Below are positions 1 to 5,368 of a stretch of 5,454 nt of DNA, piece by piece (positions within the stretch are counted from its first letter, which is position 1; each line of letters begins with the position of its first letter). This DNA is from Chloroflexota bacterium. Lineage in GTDB: Bacteria > Chloroflexota > Limnocylindria > P2-11E. Under the pieces are notes generated by a model. That model had not been told where the DNA came from. It ran no database searches and saw only the letters and a list, made by a program, of their open reading frames with translations. The translations under genes were made by a program, and so were the position numbers. The stretch spans positions 1-5,454 of the forward strand of contig JANXXG010000312.1 in assembly GCA_025350745.1 (NCBI GenBank), read 5' to 3'.

Positions 1-2
1 CT

Positions 3-1967
3 GTGGACGGACCGCTCGCGAAGACCATCGTGGGGTTCGAGGACCGGCCCGAGCAGCGGCAGCTCGCGATCGAGATCGAGCGCACCTTCGCGACCGGCGG
101 CGTGCTCGTGGCCGAAGCCGGTACCGGAGTGGGGAAGTCGGTCGCCTATAGCCTGCCCGCGATCGGCCGGGCCCAGGCCGGGGAGCGGGTCATCGTGAGC
201 ACCCACACGCTGCCCCTCCAGGACCAGCTCGTGCGGAAGGATCTGCCGGCGCTGCAGGCGGCGCTCGGCACCGACGTGCGCGTCGCCGTGCTCAAGGGCC
301 GGTCCAATTACCTGTGCCCGCGTCGATGGCAGCTCTTCCGGACCCAGGTCGCGACCCGCGAGGAAGCGCGGCTCGCCCTCAAGACGCTGATCTGGCGGAT
401 GACGACGACGAGCGGCGACCGGGCCGAGCTCAACCTCCTTGGCGGCGAGAGCGGTCTCTGGTCACGGATCTCCGCCGACGACGAGACCTGCACCGGTCGC
501 CGGTGCGCGGCGACGCGCGGTGGCTGCTACCTCGAGAACGCGCGCAGCGCCGCGGCCGTGGCCGGCATCGTCGTCGTCAATCACGCCCTGCTCTGCCATG
601 ACGCACGTGCCGGCGGCACCCTGCTGCCGGAGGCCGACCACGTCGTCGTCGACGAGGCTCATCATCTGGAAGACGTCGCATCGGATGCGTTCGGCTTCAA
701 GCTCGAGACCTGGCGCACCCGTCGTGATCTCGAGCGCATCGCGCACTCGCCGCTTGTCGTCAGCGCCCTCAGATCGGATGATCCGGGCCGGGTCGACGCC
801 GCGCAGATCCTCCGCGCTGAGATCGCGCGGGCCGGCGGGATCGTGGACGACACCTTCGCGGCGCTTGGCACGCTCCTGCCCGATGGCGTCGATCGCTTCC
901 GGATGACCGCCGGCTTCCGGGCGAGCGACGAGCGCTGGCTTCCGATCGAGCTGGAGGCCGAGCGGCTCGCCGACGTGCTCGGCGCGATCCGCGGCGCCGG
1001 TGACCGCCTGGCCGCCCGGGGCGGCGAGGACGACGAGGTCGTTGAGCACGAGAGCGCGATGAAGGAGCTCATCGGCGAGCAAGGGGCGATCGAGCACGGC
1101 ATCCATCAGCCGCAACGCGGGGAGATCGCGTGGCTGGCCCGCAGCCGTGACGGCATCGGCCTGTACATCGCTCCGGCGCATGTCGGCGGCGCGATCAGGC
1201 GGACCCTCATCGACCGGCATCGTTCGGTCATCCTCACATCCGCGACGCTCGGGGTCGCCGGAACGATGACCTTCACGATGGACCGGTTGGGCGTCGCGGA
1301 CCTCGCGGGCACTCTGCGCGTCGGATCGCCATTCGATCACGCGAACCAGGCGGTGCTCATCGTGCCGTCTGATATCCCGCTCCCGCACGACGACCAATTC
1401 CCGCTCGAGGCAGCCTCCATCGTCGGCGACGTCGCTCGGGCCCTGGACGGGAGGACCCTGGTCCTCTTCACATCGCACAACGCGATGCGGGAGGTCGGCG
1501 CGCAGCTCGCGGGCCTCGAGGACAGCGGCATCGCCGTCCTCACGCAGGGTCTCGACGGCTCGCGGCGGGCGATCCTCGAGCGCTTCGCCGCCGGCAAGGC
1601 GGTGCTGCTCGGCACGCAATCATTCTGGGAGGGCGTCGATCTTCCGGGCGACCAGCTGAAATGCGTGATCATCGCGAAGCTCCCGTTCCCGGTGCCCGAC
1701 GACCCGCTCATCCAGGGGCGGTCCGAGCGCTACGACGATCCCTTCCGGGAATACCAGCTGCCGTTGGCCGCGCTCCGGCTGCGTCAGGGATACGGCCGGC
1801 TCATCCGAACGAAGACGGATCGCGGTGCCGTCGTGCTGCTCGATCGCCGGGTGATCCTCCAGGAGTACGGACCCACGTTCCTCGCGTCACTGCCGGCCGT
1901 GCGGGTGCACCGCATCCCGAGCGATGGGATCGGGCTCGCCGTGGCCGAGCATTGCTCCCGCGCGTAG
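3..1967 (+). CDS. dinG: ATP-dependent DNA helicase, DinG/XPD family (probably 5'-truncated by the window edge)
   Basis: Superfamily 2 helicase of the Fe-S XPD/DinG group. Known members unwind DNA 5'-3' and resolve R-loops or damaged forks in the cytoplasm. Numbered from the GTG at position 3, I see a Q-like motif (FEDRPEQ, 12-18), Walker A (AGTGVGKS, 39-46), four Fe-S candidate cysteines (C105, C163, C168, C175), the DEAH box (217-220), motif III (TSATL, 412-416), GSPF (441-444), motif V (GTQSFWEGVDLPGD, 537-550) and motif VI (QGYGRLIR, 595-602). All core motifs are intact over 654 residues, and no N-terminal exonuclease domain is visible. The GTG has no visible room for an RBS, and the Q-motif lies very close to the N-terminus, so the true start is probably upstream of the window. 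A small ORF follows 29 nt after the stop. YoaA-like naming is possible; the family call is firm. Confidence 0.95.
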   Translation: MDGPLAKTIVGFEDRPEQRQLAIEIERTFATGGVLVAEAGTGVGKSVAYSLPAIGRAQAGERVIVSTHTLPLQDQLVRKDLPALQAALGTDVRVAVLKGRSNYLCPRRWQLFRTQVATREEARLALKTLIWRMTTTSGDRAELNLLGGESGLWSRISADDETCTGRRCAATRGGCYLENARSAAAVAGIVVVNHALLCHDARAGGTLLPEADHVVVDEAHHLEDVASDAFGFKLETWRTRRDLERIAHSPLVVSALRSDDPGRVDAAQILRAEIARAGGIVDDTFAALGTLLPDGVDRFRMTAGFRASDERWLPIELEAERLADVLGAIRGAGDRLAARGGEDDEVVEHESAMKELIGEQGAIEHGIHQPQRGEIAWLARSRDGIGLYIAPAHVGGAIRRTLIDRHRSVILTSATLGVAGTMTFTMDRLGVADLAGTLRVGSPFDHANQAVLIVPSDIPLPHDDQFPLEAASIVGDVARALDGRTLVLFTSHNAMREVGAQLAGLEDSGIAVLTQGLDGSRRAILERFAAGKAVLLGTQSFWEGVDLPGDQLKCVIIAKLPFPVPDDPLIQGRSERYDDPFREYQLPLAALRLRQGYGRLIRTKTDRGAVVLLDRRVILQEYGPTFLASLPAVRVHRIPSDGIGLAVAEHCSRA

Positions 1968-1996
1968 CGGAGCCAGCCGGGAGCATCATCTACGGC

Positions 1997-2314
1997 GTGG
2001 AGCAGGGATCGACCGGCCTCGTCCGGGCGTGGCTCGAGACGGTGCCGCTGGAGACCCGCACCCGGCTGTACCTCCTGCTTGCGGAGCTCTGCGCCGGCCT
2101 TGATGTGTCCCGGCACAACCAGTTCGGGTTCTTGCGGTTGCGGGCGGAGTTCGAGACCTCGGGCGAGCTCTTCGGCTGCAGCCTCCCGGAGCTCAGAGAT
2201 GCCATCGCGGAGACCCTTGGTGACCTGGAGGCCCTTCGGCCGGATCGACCGGCCAGCCCGCTGGAGGCCCTCCGGATCGCGGTCGAGTCACGCGGGCACC
2301 CCGATTTCCGCTAG
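1997..2314 (+). CDS. uncharacterised small protein downstream of dinG
   Basis: I do not recognise this protein. From the GTG at 1997 it has 105 residues, is mostly charged/amphipathic and predicted helical (RLYLLLAELCAG near 23-34, LPELRDAIAETLGDLEAL near 63-80), and has no signal peptide or membrane span. Two cysteines (C32, C61) are not arranged as a metal site. The frame stays open upstream into dinG, but that part is out-of-frame helicase sequence. Start choice: GTG 1997 has a GGGAG 13 nt upstream, a rather long spacing. The alternative is TTG 1952, which would overlap the dinG end by 16 nt and give 120 residues. The short distance suggests co-transcription with dinG. The protein-like composition argues for a real gene, but the function is unknown. 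Confidence 0.6.
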   Translation: MEQGSTGLVRAWLETVPLETRTRLYLLLAELCAGLDVSRHNQFGFLRLRAEFETSGELFGCSLPELRDAIAETLGDLEALRPDRPASPLEALRIAVESRGHPDFR

Positions 2315-2347
2315 GCGCAATAGGGGGTCATAGCCCGTCTGGGGGGC

Positions 2348-2375
2348 TTGCCTGGACGTTGGGTGTTACTAAACT
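2348..2375 (+). promoter_or_regulatory. candidate promoter for the pilin gene
   Basis: TTGCCT (2348-2353) and TAAACT (2370-2375) each match 4 of 6 bases of the housekeeping -35 and -10 consensus, with a 16-nt spacer. They sit in a rare A/T-containing pocket (TTACTAAACTT) of an otherwise GC-rich region. Transcription would begin near 2382, about 57 nt before the pilin start. This is pattern matching only. Confidence 0.35.
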
Positions 2376-2381
2376 TCGAGA

Positions 2382-2405
2382 CGGTGGCAGGCTTGCCTGC
2401 CGCCG
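2382..2405 (+). promoter_or_regulatory. stable hairpin in the pilin gene leader
   Basis: The arms 2382-2391 and 2396-2405 form a 10-bp stem, with one G·T (U) wobble at 2385/2402, closed by a CTTG tetraloop (2392-2395). No T-run follows (the next bases are AACCAACCG), so it does not look like a terminator. It begins where the candidate promoter would start transcription and ends about 20 nt before the RBS. It could stabilise the 5' end of an abundant pilin mRNA or act as a regulatory element. The pairing is seen directly; the role is inferred. Confidence 0.5.
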
Positions 2406-2424
2406 AACCAACCGATCTGGGAAG

Positions 2425-2431
2425 AAAGGAG
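2425..2431 (+). promoter_or_regulatory. ribosome binding site of the pilin gene
   Basis: AAAGGAG sits 7 nt before the GTG at 2439. It is one of the two clearest Shine-Dalgarno sequences in the window, and it fixes the GTG as the start of a gene too short for ordinary ORF cut-offs. Confidence 0.85.
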
Positions 2432-2438
2432 CTCCACT

Positions 2439-2591
2439 GTGCTTGCATTCTTCCGCGACGACGAAGGCCAGGGCCTGGTCGAGTACGCACTCATCATTGC
2501 TGTTATCGCCATCGCCGTCATCGTCGCCATGATCTTCCTCCGCGGCCAGCTGCAGAACATCTTCAGCAACATCGGCAACAACCTCACCTAG
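2439..2591 (+). CDS. flp: Flp/Fap-type (type IVb) prepilin
   Basis: A 50-residue structural pilin precursor. The short leader MLAFFRDDEG is followed by the Flp prepilin-peptidase pattern G-XXXX-EY (G10, then QGLV, then E15-Y16). Cleavage after G10 would leave a 40-residue mature subunit with Glu at position 5. Next comes one hydrophobic helix (about A17-L34) that would form the filament core, and a short polar tail rich in Asn (N40, N44, N47, N48). These are the hallmarks of Flp pilins, which assemble through a Tad secretion system after TadV/CpaA-type processing. No tad/cpa gene lies nearby, so assembly machinery must be elsewhere. The gene is monocistronic: strong RBS, its own leader, and an intrinsic terminator starting 17 nt after the stop. 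A lone Flp gene could also encode a pilin-like membrane peptide, but the processing motif favours a true pilin. Confidence 0.93.
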   Translation: MLAFFRDDEGQGLVEYALIIAVIAIAVIVAMIFLRGQLQNIFSNIGNNLT

Positions 2592-2608
2592 CCGAGCCAG
2601 ACGTTGTG

Positions 2609-2640
2609 AAAGAGCCCGGGCTTCGGCCCGGGCTCTTTTT
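2609..2640 (+). terminator. Rho-independent terminator after the pilin gene
   Basis: Perfect GC-rich stem of 11 bp (2611-2621 with 2626-2636) with a TTCG tetraloop closed by C-G, followed by a run of T (2636-2640). Two A-T pairs (2609-2610 with 2637-2638) can extend the stem. It starts 17 nt after the pilin stop codon and separates the pilin unit from the phn operon. Confidence 0.95.
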
Positions 2641-2651
2641 GCATTTCTATC

Positions 2652-2657
2652 TATCAT
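2652..2657 (+). promoter_or_regulatory. possible -10 element of the phnDCE operon
   Basis: TATCAT matches 5 of 6 bases of the -10 consensus and lies in the only A/T-rich stretch (2636-2658) between the pilin terminator and phnD. No acceptable -35 hexamer lies at the expected distance, because the terminator stem occupies that position. A new promoter is expected here since the terminator isolates the operon. I see no clear Pho-box repeats. Confidence 0.25.
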
Positions 2658-2720
2658 CGACAGCCGGCCCGCGCTCGCGGAGCCCTGTGGCGGTGCGCGT
2701 TGTCCCATTGGTCTCACGTT

Positions 2721-3647
2721 ATGGGGTGGTCGGCTGTCCGCCGTTCTGCGGCGCTCGGCGCCGTGCTCGCGGTCCTGCTCGCTGCCTGCGGCAGCTCGGC
2801 CGCGCCTGGCGCGACGGCGGAACCTGAGAAGACCGACATCGTCATGGGCTTTGTGCCCTCCCGCGATGTGAACCAGATCCAGGCGAGCGCGGACTCGATC
2901 GCCCAGTACCTGTCCAAGGAGACCGGCTACAAGGTCACGTCTAAGACCCTCACGAGCTACGCAGCGGTCGCCGAGGGCATGACCTCCAAGCTGATCGACA
3001 TCGGCTGGGGTGGTCCGTTGGACTACGTGACCACCCACAACCAGAACGGTGCCTATCCGATCACTGCCTCGGTCCGCAACGGCGTGAAGGGATACAAGGC
3101 CTTCGTCGTCGTGAAGTCGAGCAGCGCGATCCAGAGCCTCAAGGATCTGAAGGGCAAGTCCTTCGCGTTCGGCGACACCCTGTCTGCCTCGAGCAACCTG
3201 TACCCGAAGGCCGGGATGCTCAAGGAGGGGCTCAACCCCGAGGCTGACCTCAAGGCGACCAAGATCAGCAACCAGAGCGCGATCGCCATCGCCGTGTATC
3301 AGGGCCAGGTCGACGGCGGCGCGTTCTACGACGACGCGCGGACCAACAAGGAGGTCGTTGGCGTGTTCCCGGACGTGCTGACCGCCACCCGGATCATCTG
3401 GACCAGCCCGCTCATCCCGGCCGATCCGCAGTTCGTCCGCAAGGACCTGAACAAGACGACCGTCGACAAGCTCAAGGCCGCGATGCTGAAGCTCAGCAGC
3501 GACCCCCAGGGCAAAGTGTGGCTCAAGGATCTCTTCACGATCGATGCGCTCGTCGAGGCCACCGACACCGACTACGACGGGCTCCGTGACGTGATCAAGA
3601 GCGTCAACCCCGGGTTCTTCGCCTCGCCGAGCCCGACCGCGAAGTGA
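2721..3647 (+). CDS. phnD: PhnD-like substrate-binding lipoprotein of a phosphonate/phosphite/phosphate-type ABC transporter
   Basis: Extracytoplasmic binding protein that captures an oxyanion ligand and delivers it to PhnE/PhnC. From ATG 2721 it has 308 residues. A lipoprotein signal peptide has R7-R8, a hydrophobic core and a lipobox LAAC with C23 as the lipidated residue, followed by a Ser/Ala/Gly linker. The mature part opens with IVMGFVPSRD (40-49), typical of the PhnD family, and includes IDIGWGGPLDYV (92-103) and the ligand loop FGDTLSASSNLYP (150-162). In that loop the family's usual STS(G) reads S155-A156-S157-S158. The frame also allows TTG 2700 (7 residues longer). Neither start has a Shine-Dalgarno sequence; ATG is preferred because it gives a standard signal peptide. 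It is first in a phnD-phnC-phnE operon, 10 nt before phnC. The family is clear; the substrate is not determined. Confidence 0.95.
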   Translation: MGWSAVRRSAALGAVLAVLLAACGSSAAPGATAEPEKTDIVMGFVPSRDVNQIQASADSIAQYLSKETGYKVTSKTLTSYAAVAEGMTSKLIDIGWGGPLDYVTTHNQNGAYPITASVRNGVKGYKAFVVVKSSSAIQSLKDLKGKSFAFGDTLSASSNLYPKAGMLKEGLNPEADLKATKISNQSAIAIAVYQGQVDGGAFYDDARTNKEVVGVFPDVLTATRIIWTSPLIPADPQFVRKDLNKTTVDKLKAAMLKLSSDPQGKVWLKDLFTIDALVEATDTDYDGLRDVIKSVNPGFFASPSPTAK

Positions 3648-3657
3648 TCGGGCGCGC

Positions 3658-4410
3658 GTGACCCGCGCGTTCGTCGAGGTGCGGGGTCTCCGGGTCGTCT
3701 ACCCAGGCGGCACGAAGGCCCTGCGCGGCATCGATCTGGACATCGAGGAAGGCTCGTTCGTCGCCGCTGTCGGACTTTCCGGGGCGGGGAAGTCGTCCTT
3801 CCTTCGCTCGTTGAACCACCTCGTGCGCCCGACCAGTGGGAGCATCCTCGTGGGTGGCCGGCAGGTGGTCGCTGCCCGCGGCGGCGATCTGCGCCGCGTC
3901 CGTCGTGAGACCGGCATGGTGTTCCAGCAGTTCAATCTCGTCCGACGGATGAGCGTCCTTCGCAATGTGCTCGTCGGCCGGCTCGGCTATCACGGTGGTC
4001 TGGGCGCGGTCTGGCCGCGATTCACCGATACGGACCGGCAGCTGAGCCGCGCCGCCCTTGAGCGCGTCGGCCTCGGGGACCGGGCCGGGTCGCGCGCCGA
4101 CCGTCTCTCCGGAGGACAGCAACAGCGGGTCGCGATCGCCCGCGCGCTCGCGCAGCAGCCCCGGCTCATGCTCGCCGACGAGCCGGTCGCGAGCCTCGAT
4201 CCCGAGACGAGCCTCGCCGTGCTGAGCCATCTCCGCGAGATCAACCAACGGGATGGCATCACGACGATCACCGCGTTGCACCAGCTGGATCTCGCGCAGC
4301 GATTCGCCGACCGGGTGGTCGCGTTCCGTGACGGCCGGATCGTCTACGACGGACCGCCGCACGGTCTTGACGAAAGCGCATATGGCCGCATCTACCGCGC
4401 CGAGCGCTGA
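3658..4410 (+). CDS. phnC: PhnC-like phosphonate-type ABC transporter ATP-binding protein
   Basis: Cytoplasmic ATPase that powers import through PhnE. All ABC motifs are intact in 250 residues: Walker A GLSGAGKSS (39-47), Q-loop in GMVFQQFNL (Q90), signature LSGGQQQR (150-157), Walker B LMLADEP (170-176), D-loop SLDP (179-182) and the switch histidine H208. LHQLDLA around H208 resembles the LHQVDLA typical of PhnC rather than general ABC ATPases, and the length is normal for PhnC. The start is GTG 3658, 10 nt after the phnD stop with only a weak upstream purine stretch, so translation may be coupled to phnD. Its 3' end overlaps phnE by 29 nt. A phosphite (PtxA) or phosphate role is possible, since these paralogues look alike. 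Confidence 0.96.
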   Translation: MTRAFVEVRGLRVVYPGGTKALRGIDLDIEEGSFVAAVGLSGAGKSSFLRSLNHLVRPTSGSILVGGRQVVAARGGDLRRVRRETGMVFQQFNLVRRMSVLRNVLVGRLGYHGGLGAVWPRFTDTDRQLSRAALERVGLGDRAGSRADRLSGGQQQRVAIARALAQQPRLMLADEPVASLDPETSLAVLSHLREINQRDGITTITALHQLDLAQRFADRVVAFRDGRIVYDGPPHGLDESAYGRIYRAER

Positions 4411-5191
4411 GCCCGCCCGCCCGCTGCGGGCGCTGCTCACCACCATCGGGCTCGTGGCCGCGATCGTCGCCGTGCGTCAGCTCGCGATCGACACGGAGGT
4501 CAACGTCCCGAAGTTCTTCGAGTACGCCCCGAACATGGCGCGGCTCGCATCGGGCGTCTTCAATCCCGACCTCTCGGTCCTGCCGATGCTCGGCAAGTAC
4601 GTCCGAGAGACCATCGAGATCGCGCTCCTCGGCACGCTCATCGGGGCGGCGCTCGCGGTCCCGGTGAGCTTCGTCATGGCGCGGAACCTCATGCGGCGCA
4701 CCGCCGTGACGACCGGCCTGTACTACGTCGTCCGGGCGATCCTCAGCGTCGTCCGCACCGTGCCGACGCTGCTTTGGGGCCTCCTGTTCCTCGTCGCCGC
4801 GGGACCGGGACCCTTCGCAGGCGTGCTGGCGATCAGCGCGTTCACCATGGGACTGCTCGCGAAGCTCTATTCGGAAGCGATCGAGTCGATCGATTGGGGA
4901 CAGATCGAAGCGGTCAGCGCTGCCGGCGGTACCGCGGCGCACGTGATCCGGTTCGGTGTCGTTCCACAGGTCTTCCCGTTCTTCGTCGCGCACACGTTGT
5001 ACGGATTCGAGGTGAACACGCACTCGGCGTTCGTGCTCGGTTTCATCGGCGCGGGCGGGATGGGTTTCATCATTCTCGAGTTCATTCAGCAGTTCATGTA
5101 TCGCCCGACCGGCACCGCGCTGATCGTCGCGATCGCGATCACGCTGGCGATCGACTACTCCAGCGCCTGGCTACGCGCCCGGATCCTCTGA
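4382..5191 (+). CDS. phnE: PhnE-like phosphonate-type ABC transporter permease
   Basis: Integral membrane subunit forming the import channel; 269 residues from ATG 4382. A hydrophobic span near 18-36 is followed by the permease core, with membrane segments around 76-100, 117-142, 144-162, 191-208, 215-235 and 244-260. The EAA loop that docks on PhnC is clear (EAVSAAGGTAAHVIRFGVVP, 176-195), and the family's VLGFIGAGGMG stretch (218-228) is present. Just before it, FEVNTHSAF has His214 and Phe217 where PhnE proteins commonly have Arg and Thr. The reading frame is open further upstream, but that part lies inside phnC in another frame. ATG 4382 gives a positively charged pre-TM segment and a plausible 29-nt overlap with phnC, implying translational coupling. 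Only one permease gene is present, so a homodimer is likely. No phosphonate catabolic gene follows. Confidence 0.95.
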   Translation: MAASTAPSAEPARPLRALLTTIGLVAAIVAVRQLAIDTEVNVPKFFEYAPNMARLASGVFNPDLSVLPMLGKYVRETIEIALLGTLIGAALAVPVSFVMARNLMRRTAVTTGLYYVVRAILSVVRTVPTLLWGLLFLVAAGPGPFAGVLAISAFTMGLLAKLYSEAIESIDWGQIEAVSAAGGTAAHVIRFGVVPQVFPFFVAHTLYGFEVNTHSAFVLGFIGAGGMGFIILEFIQQFMYRPTGTALIVAIAITLAIDYSSAWLRARIL

Positions 5192-5196
5192 CCGGA

Positions 5197-5226
5197 GGGC
5201 CGACCGGCGCGCCGCCGGGGAGGCCC
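5197..5226 (+). other. GC-rich hairpin after phnE, possible weak terminator
   Basis: A 6-bp perfect stem (5204-5209 with 5213-5218, loop CGC) is enclosed by a second 5-bp pairing (GGGCC 5197-5201 with GGCCC 5222-5226). It begins 6 nt after the phnE stop. No T-run follows, so it is not a canonical intrinsic terminator. It may mark or protect the operon's 3' end, or be a chance product of the base composition. Confidence 0.3.
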
Positions 5227-5244
5227 GGCAGGGGTGTGCGTTCT

Positions 5245-5253
5245 TGGTACACT
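5245..5253 (+). promoter_or_regulatory. candidate extended -10 promoter of rpsB
   Basis: TGGTACACT fits the extended -10 form TGn-TAnnnT (hexamer TACACT at 5248-5253, 4 of 6 matches). The -35 position (5225-5230, CCGGCA) is weak, which an extended -10 can offset. Transcription would start near 5260, giving an rpsB leader of about 109 nt. Confidence 0.45.
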
Positions 5254-5262
5254 GACTCGTGG

Positions 5263-5282
5263 ATCGGGCGGATCCGCCCGAT
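5263..5282 (+). repeat. 20-bp perfect palindrome at the start of the rpsB leader
   Basis: Two 10-base half sites (ATCGGGCGGA and its exact complement) meet at a central GGATCC. As RNA it forms an 8-bp stem with a GATC loop, starting about 3 nt after the inferred transcription start. As DNA it is a perfect dyad just downstream of the promoter and could be an operator. The symmetry is certain; the function is not. Confidence 0.6.
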
Positions 5283-5302
5283 ACTTCGCACGCTTCACGA
5301 AA

Positions 5303-5362
5303 TTCCCTGCGACACACCCGCCAGGGCGTGTCGTCGGCCGTGGGGCGGAGGCATCAAGGGAG
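5303..5362 (+). promoter_or_regulatory. structured rpsB leader with possible Shine-Dalgarno sequestration
   Basis: A hairpin pairs 5310-5315 with 5328-5333 (6 bp) and, beyond an A/C mismatch, 5317-5319 with 5324-5326 (loop GCCA). The stretch just before it, TTCCCT (5303-5308), is complementary to AGGGAG (5357-5362) of the RBS. CCCTG (5305-5309) can instead pair with CAGGG (5322-5326), freeing the RBS. rpsB is known to be autoregulated by S2 through its 5' leader in several bacteria; whether this is such an element is inference. Confidence 0.4.
5356..5362 (+). promoter_or_regulatory. ribosome binding site of rpsB
   Basis: AAGGGAG lies 6 nt before TTG 5369. This decides for the TTG start over the in-frame ATG at 5384, which would be 21 nt away. 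Confidence 0.85.
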
Positions 5363-5368
5363 AACGCG

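Noticed and set aside
462..1619. Long antisense open frame of 385 codons inside dinG
   Set aside because: It is the complement of a strongly conserved helicase, is rich in Arg/Asp/Ala with no recognisable domain, and is typical of open antisense frames in GC-rich DNA.
1661..1996. Upstream extension of the small gene behind dinG
   Set aside because: It runs out of frame through the conserved C-terminal helicase motifs and reads as Arg/Pro/Ala-rich shadow sequence.
2323..2347. Terminator after the small gene downstream of dinG
   Set aside because: Only 3-4 bp GGG/CCC pairings are available and no T-run follows.
2383..2397. Possible sigma-54 promoter (GG and TGC spaced about right) before the pilin gene
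   Set aside because: Only the GG and GC pair fits. The surrounding -24 bases do not match TGGCAC, and the site is better explained as the stem-loop.
2323..2438. c-di-GMP riboswitch in the pilin leader
   Set aside because: This would be biologically attractive for a pilin gene, but I cannot find the conserved core segments of the known c-di-GMP-I or -II classes.
2669..2680. Small CCGCG-CGCGG inverted repeat before phnD
   Set aside because: It has only five pairs with a 2-nt centre, as expected by chance in GC-rich DNA, and no supporting context.
2348..2827. Open frame of 159 codons across the pilin gene and its terminator
   Set aside because: It reads through the pilin gene in another frame and through the terminator stem, and has biased low-complexity composition. 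The pilin frame has the RBS and family motif.
2328..3038. Antisense open frame of 236 codons spanning pilin, terminator and the phnD start
   Set aside because: It crosses a clear intrinsic terminator and two supported genes and shows no domain.
3604..4446. Antisense open frame of 280 codons over phnC, and a similar one at 4268-5023 over phnE
   Set aside because: The + strand proteins carry full sets of family motifs. The antisense products are low-complexity, Arg-rich shadows.
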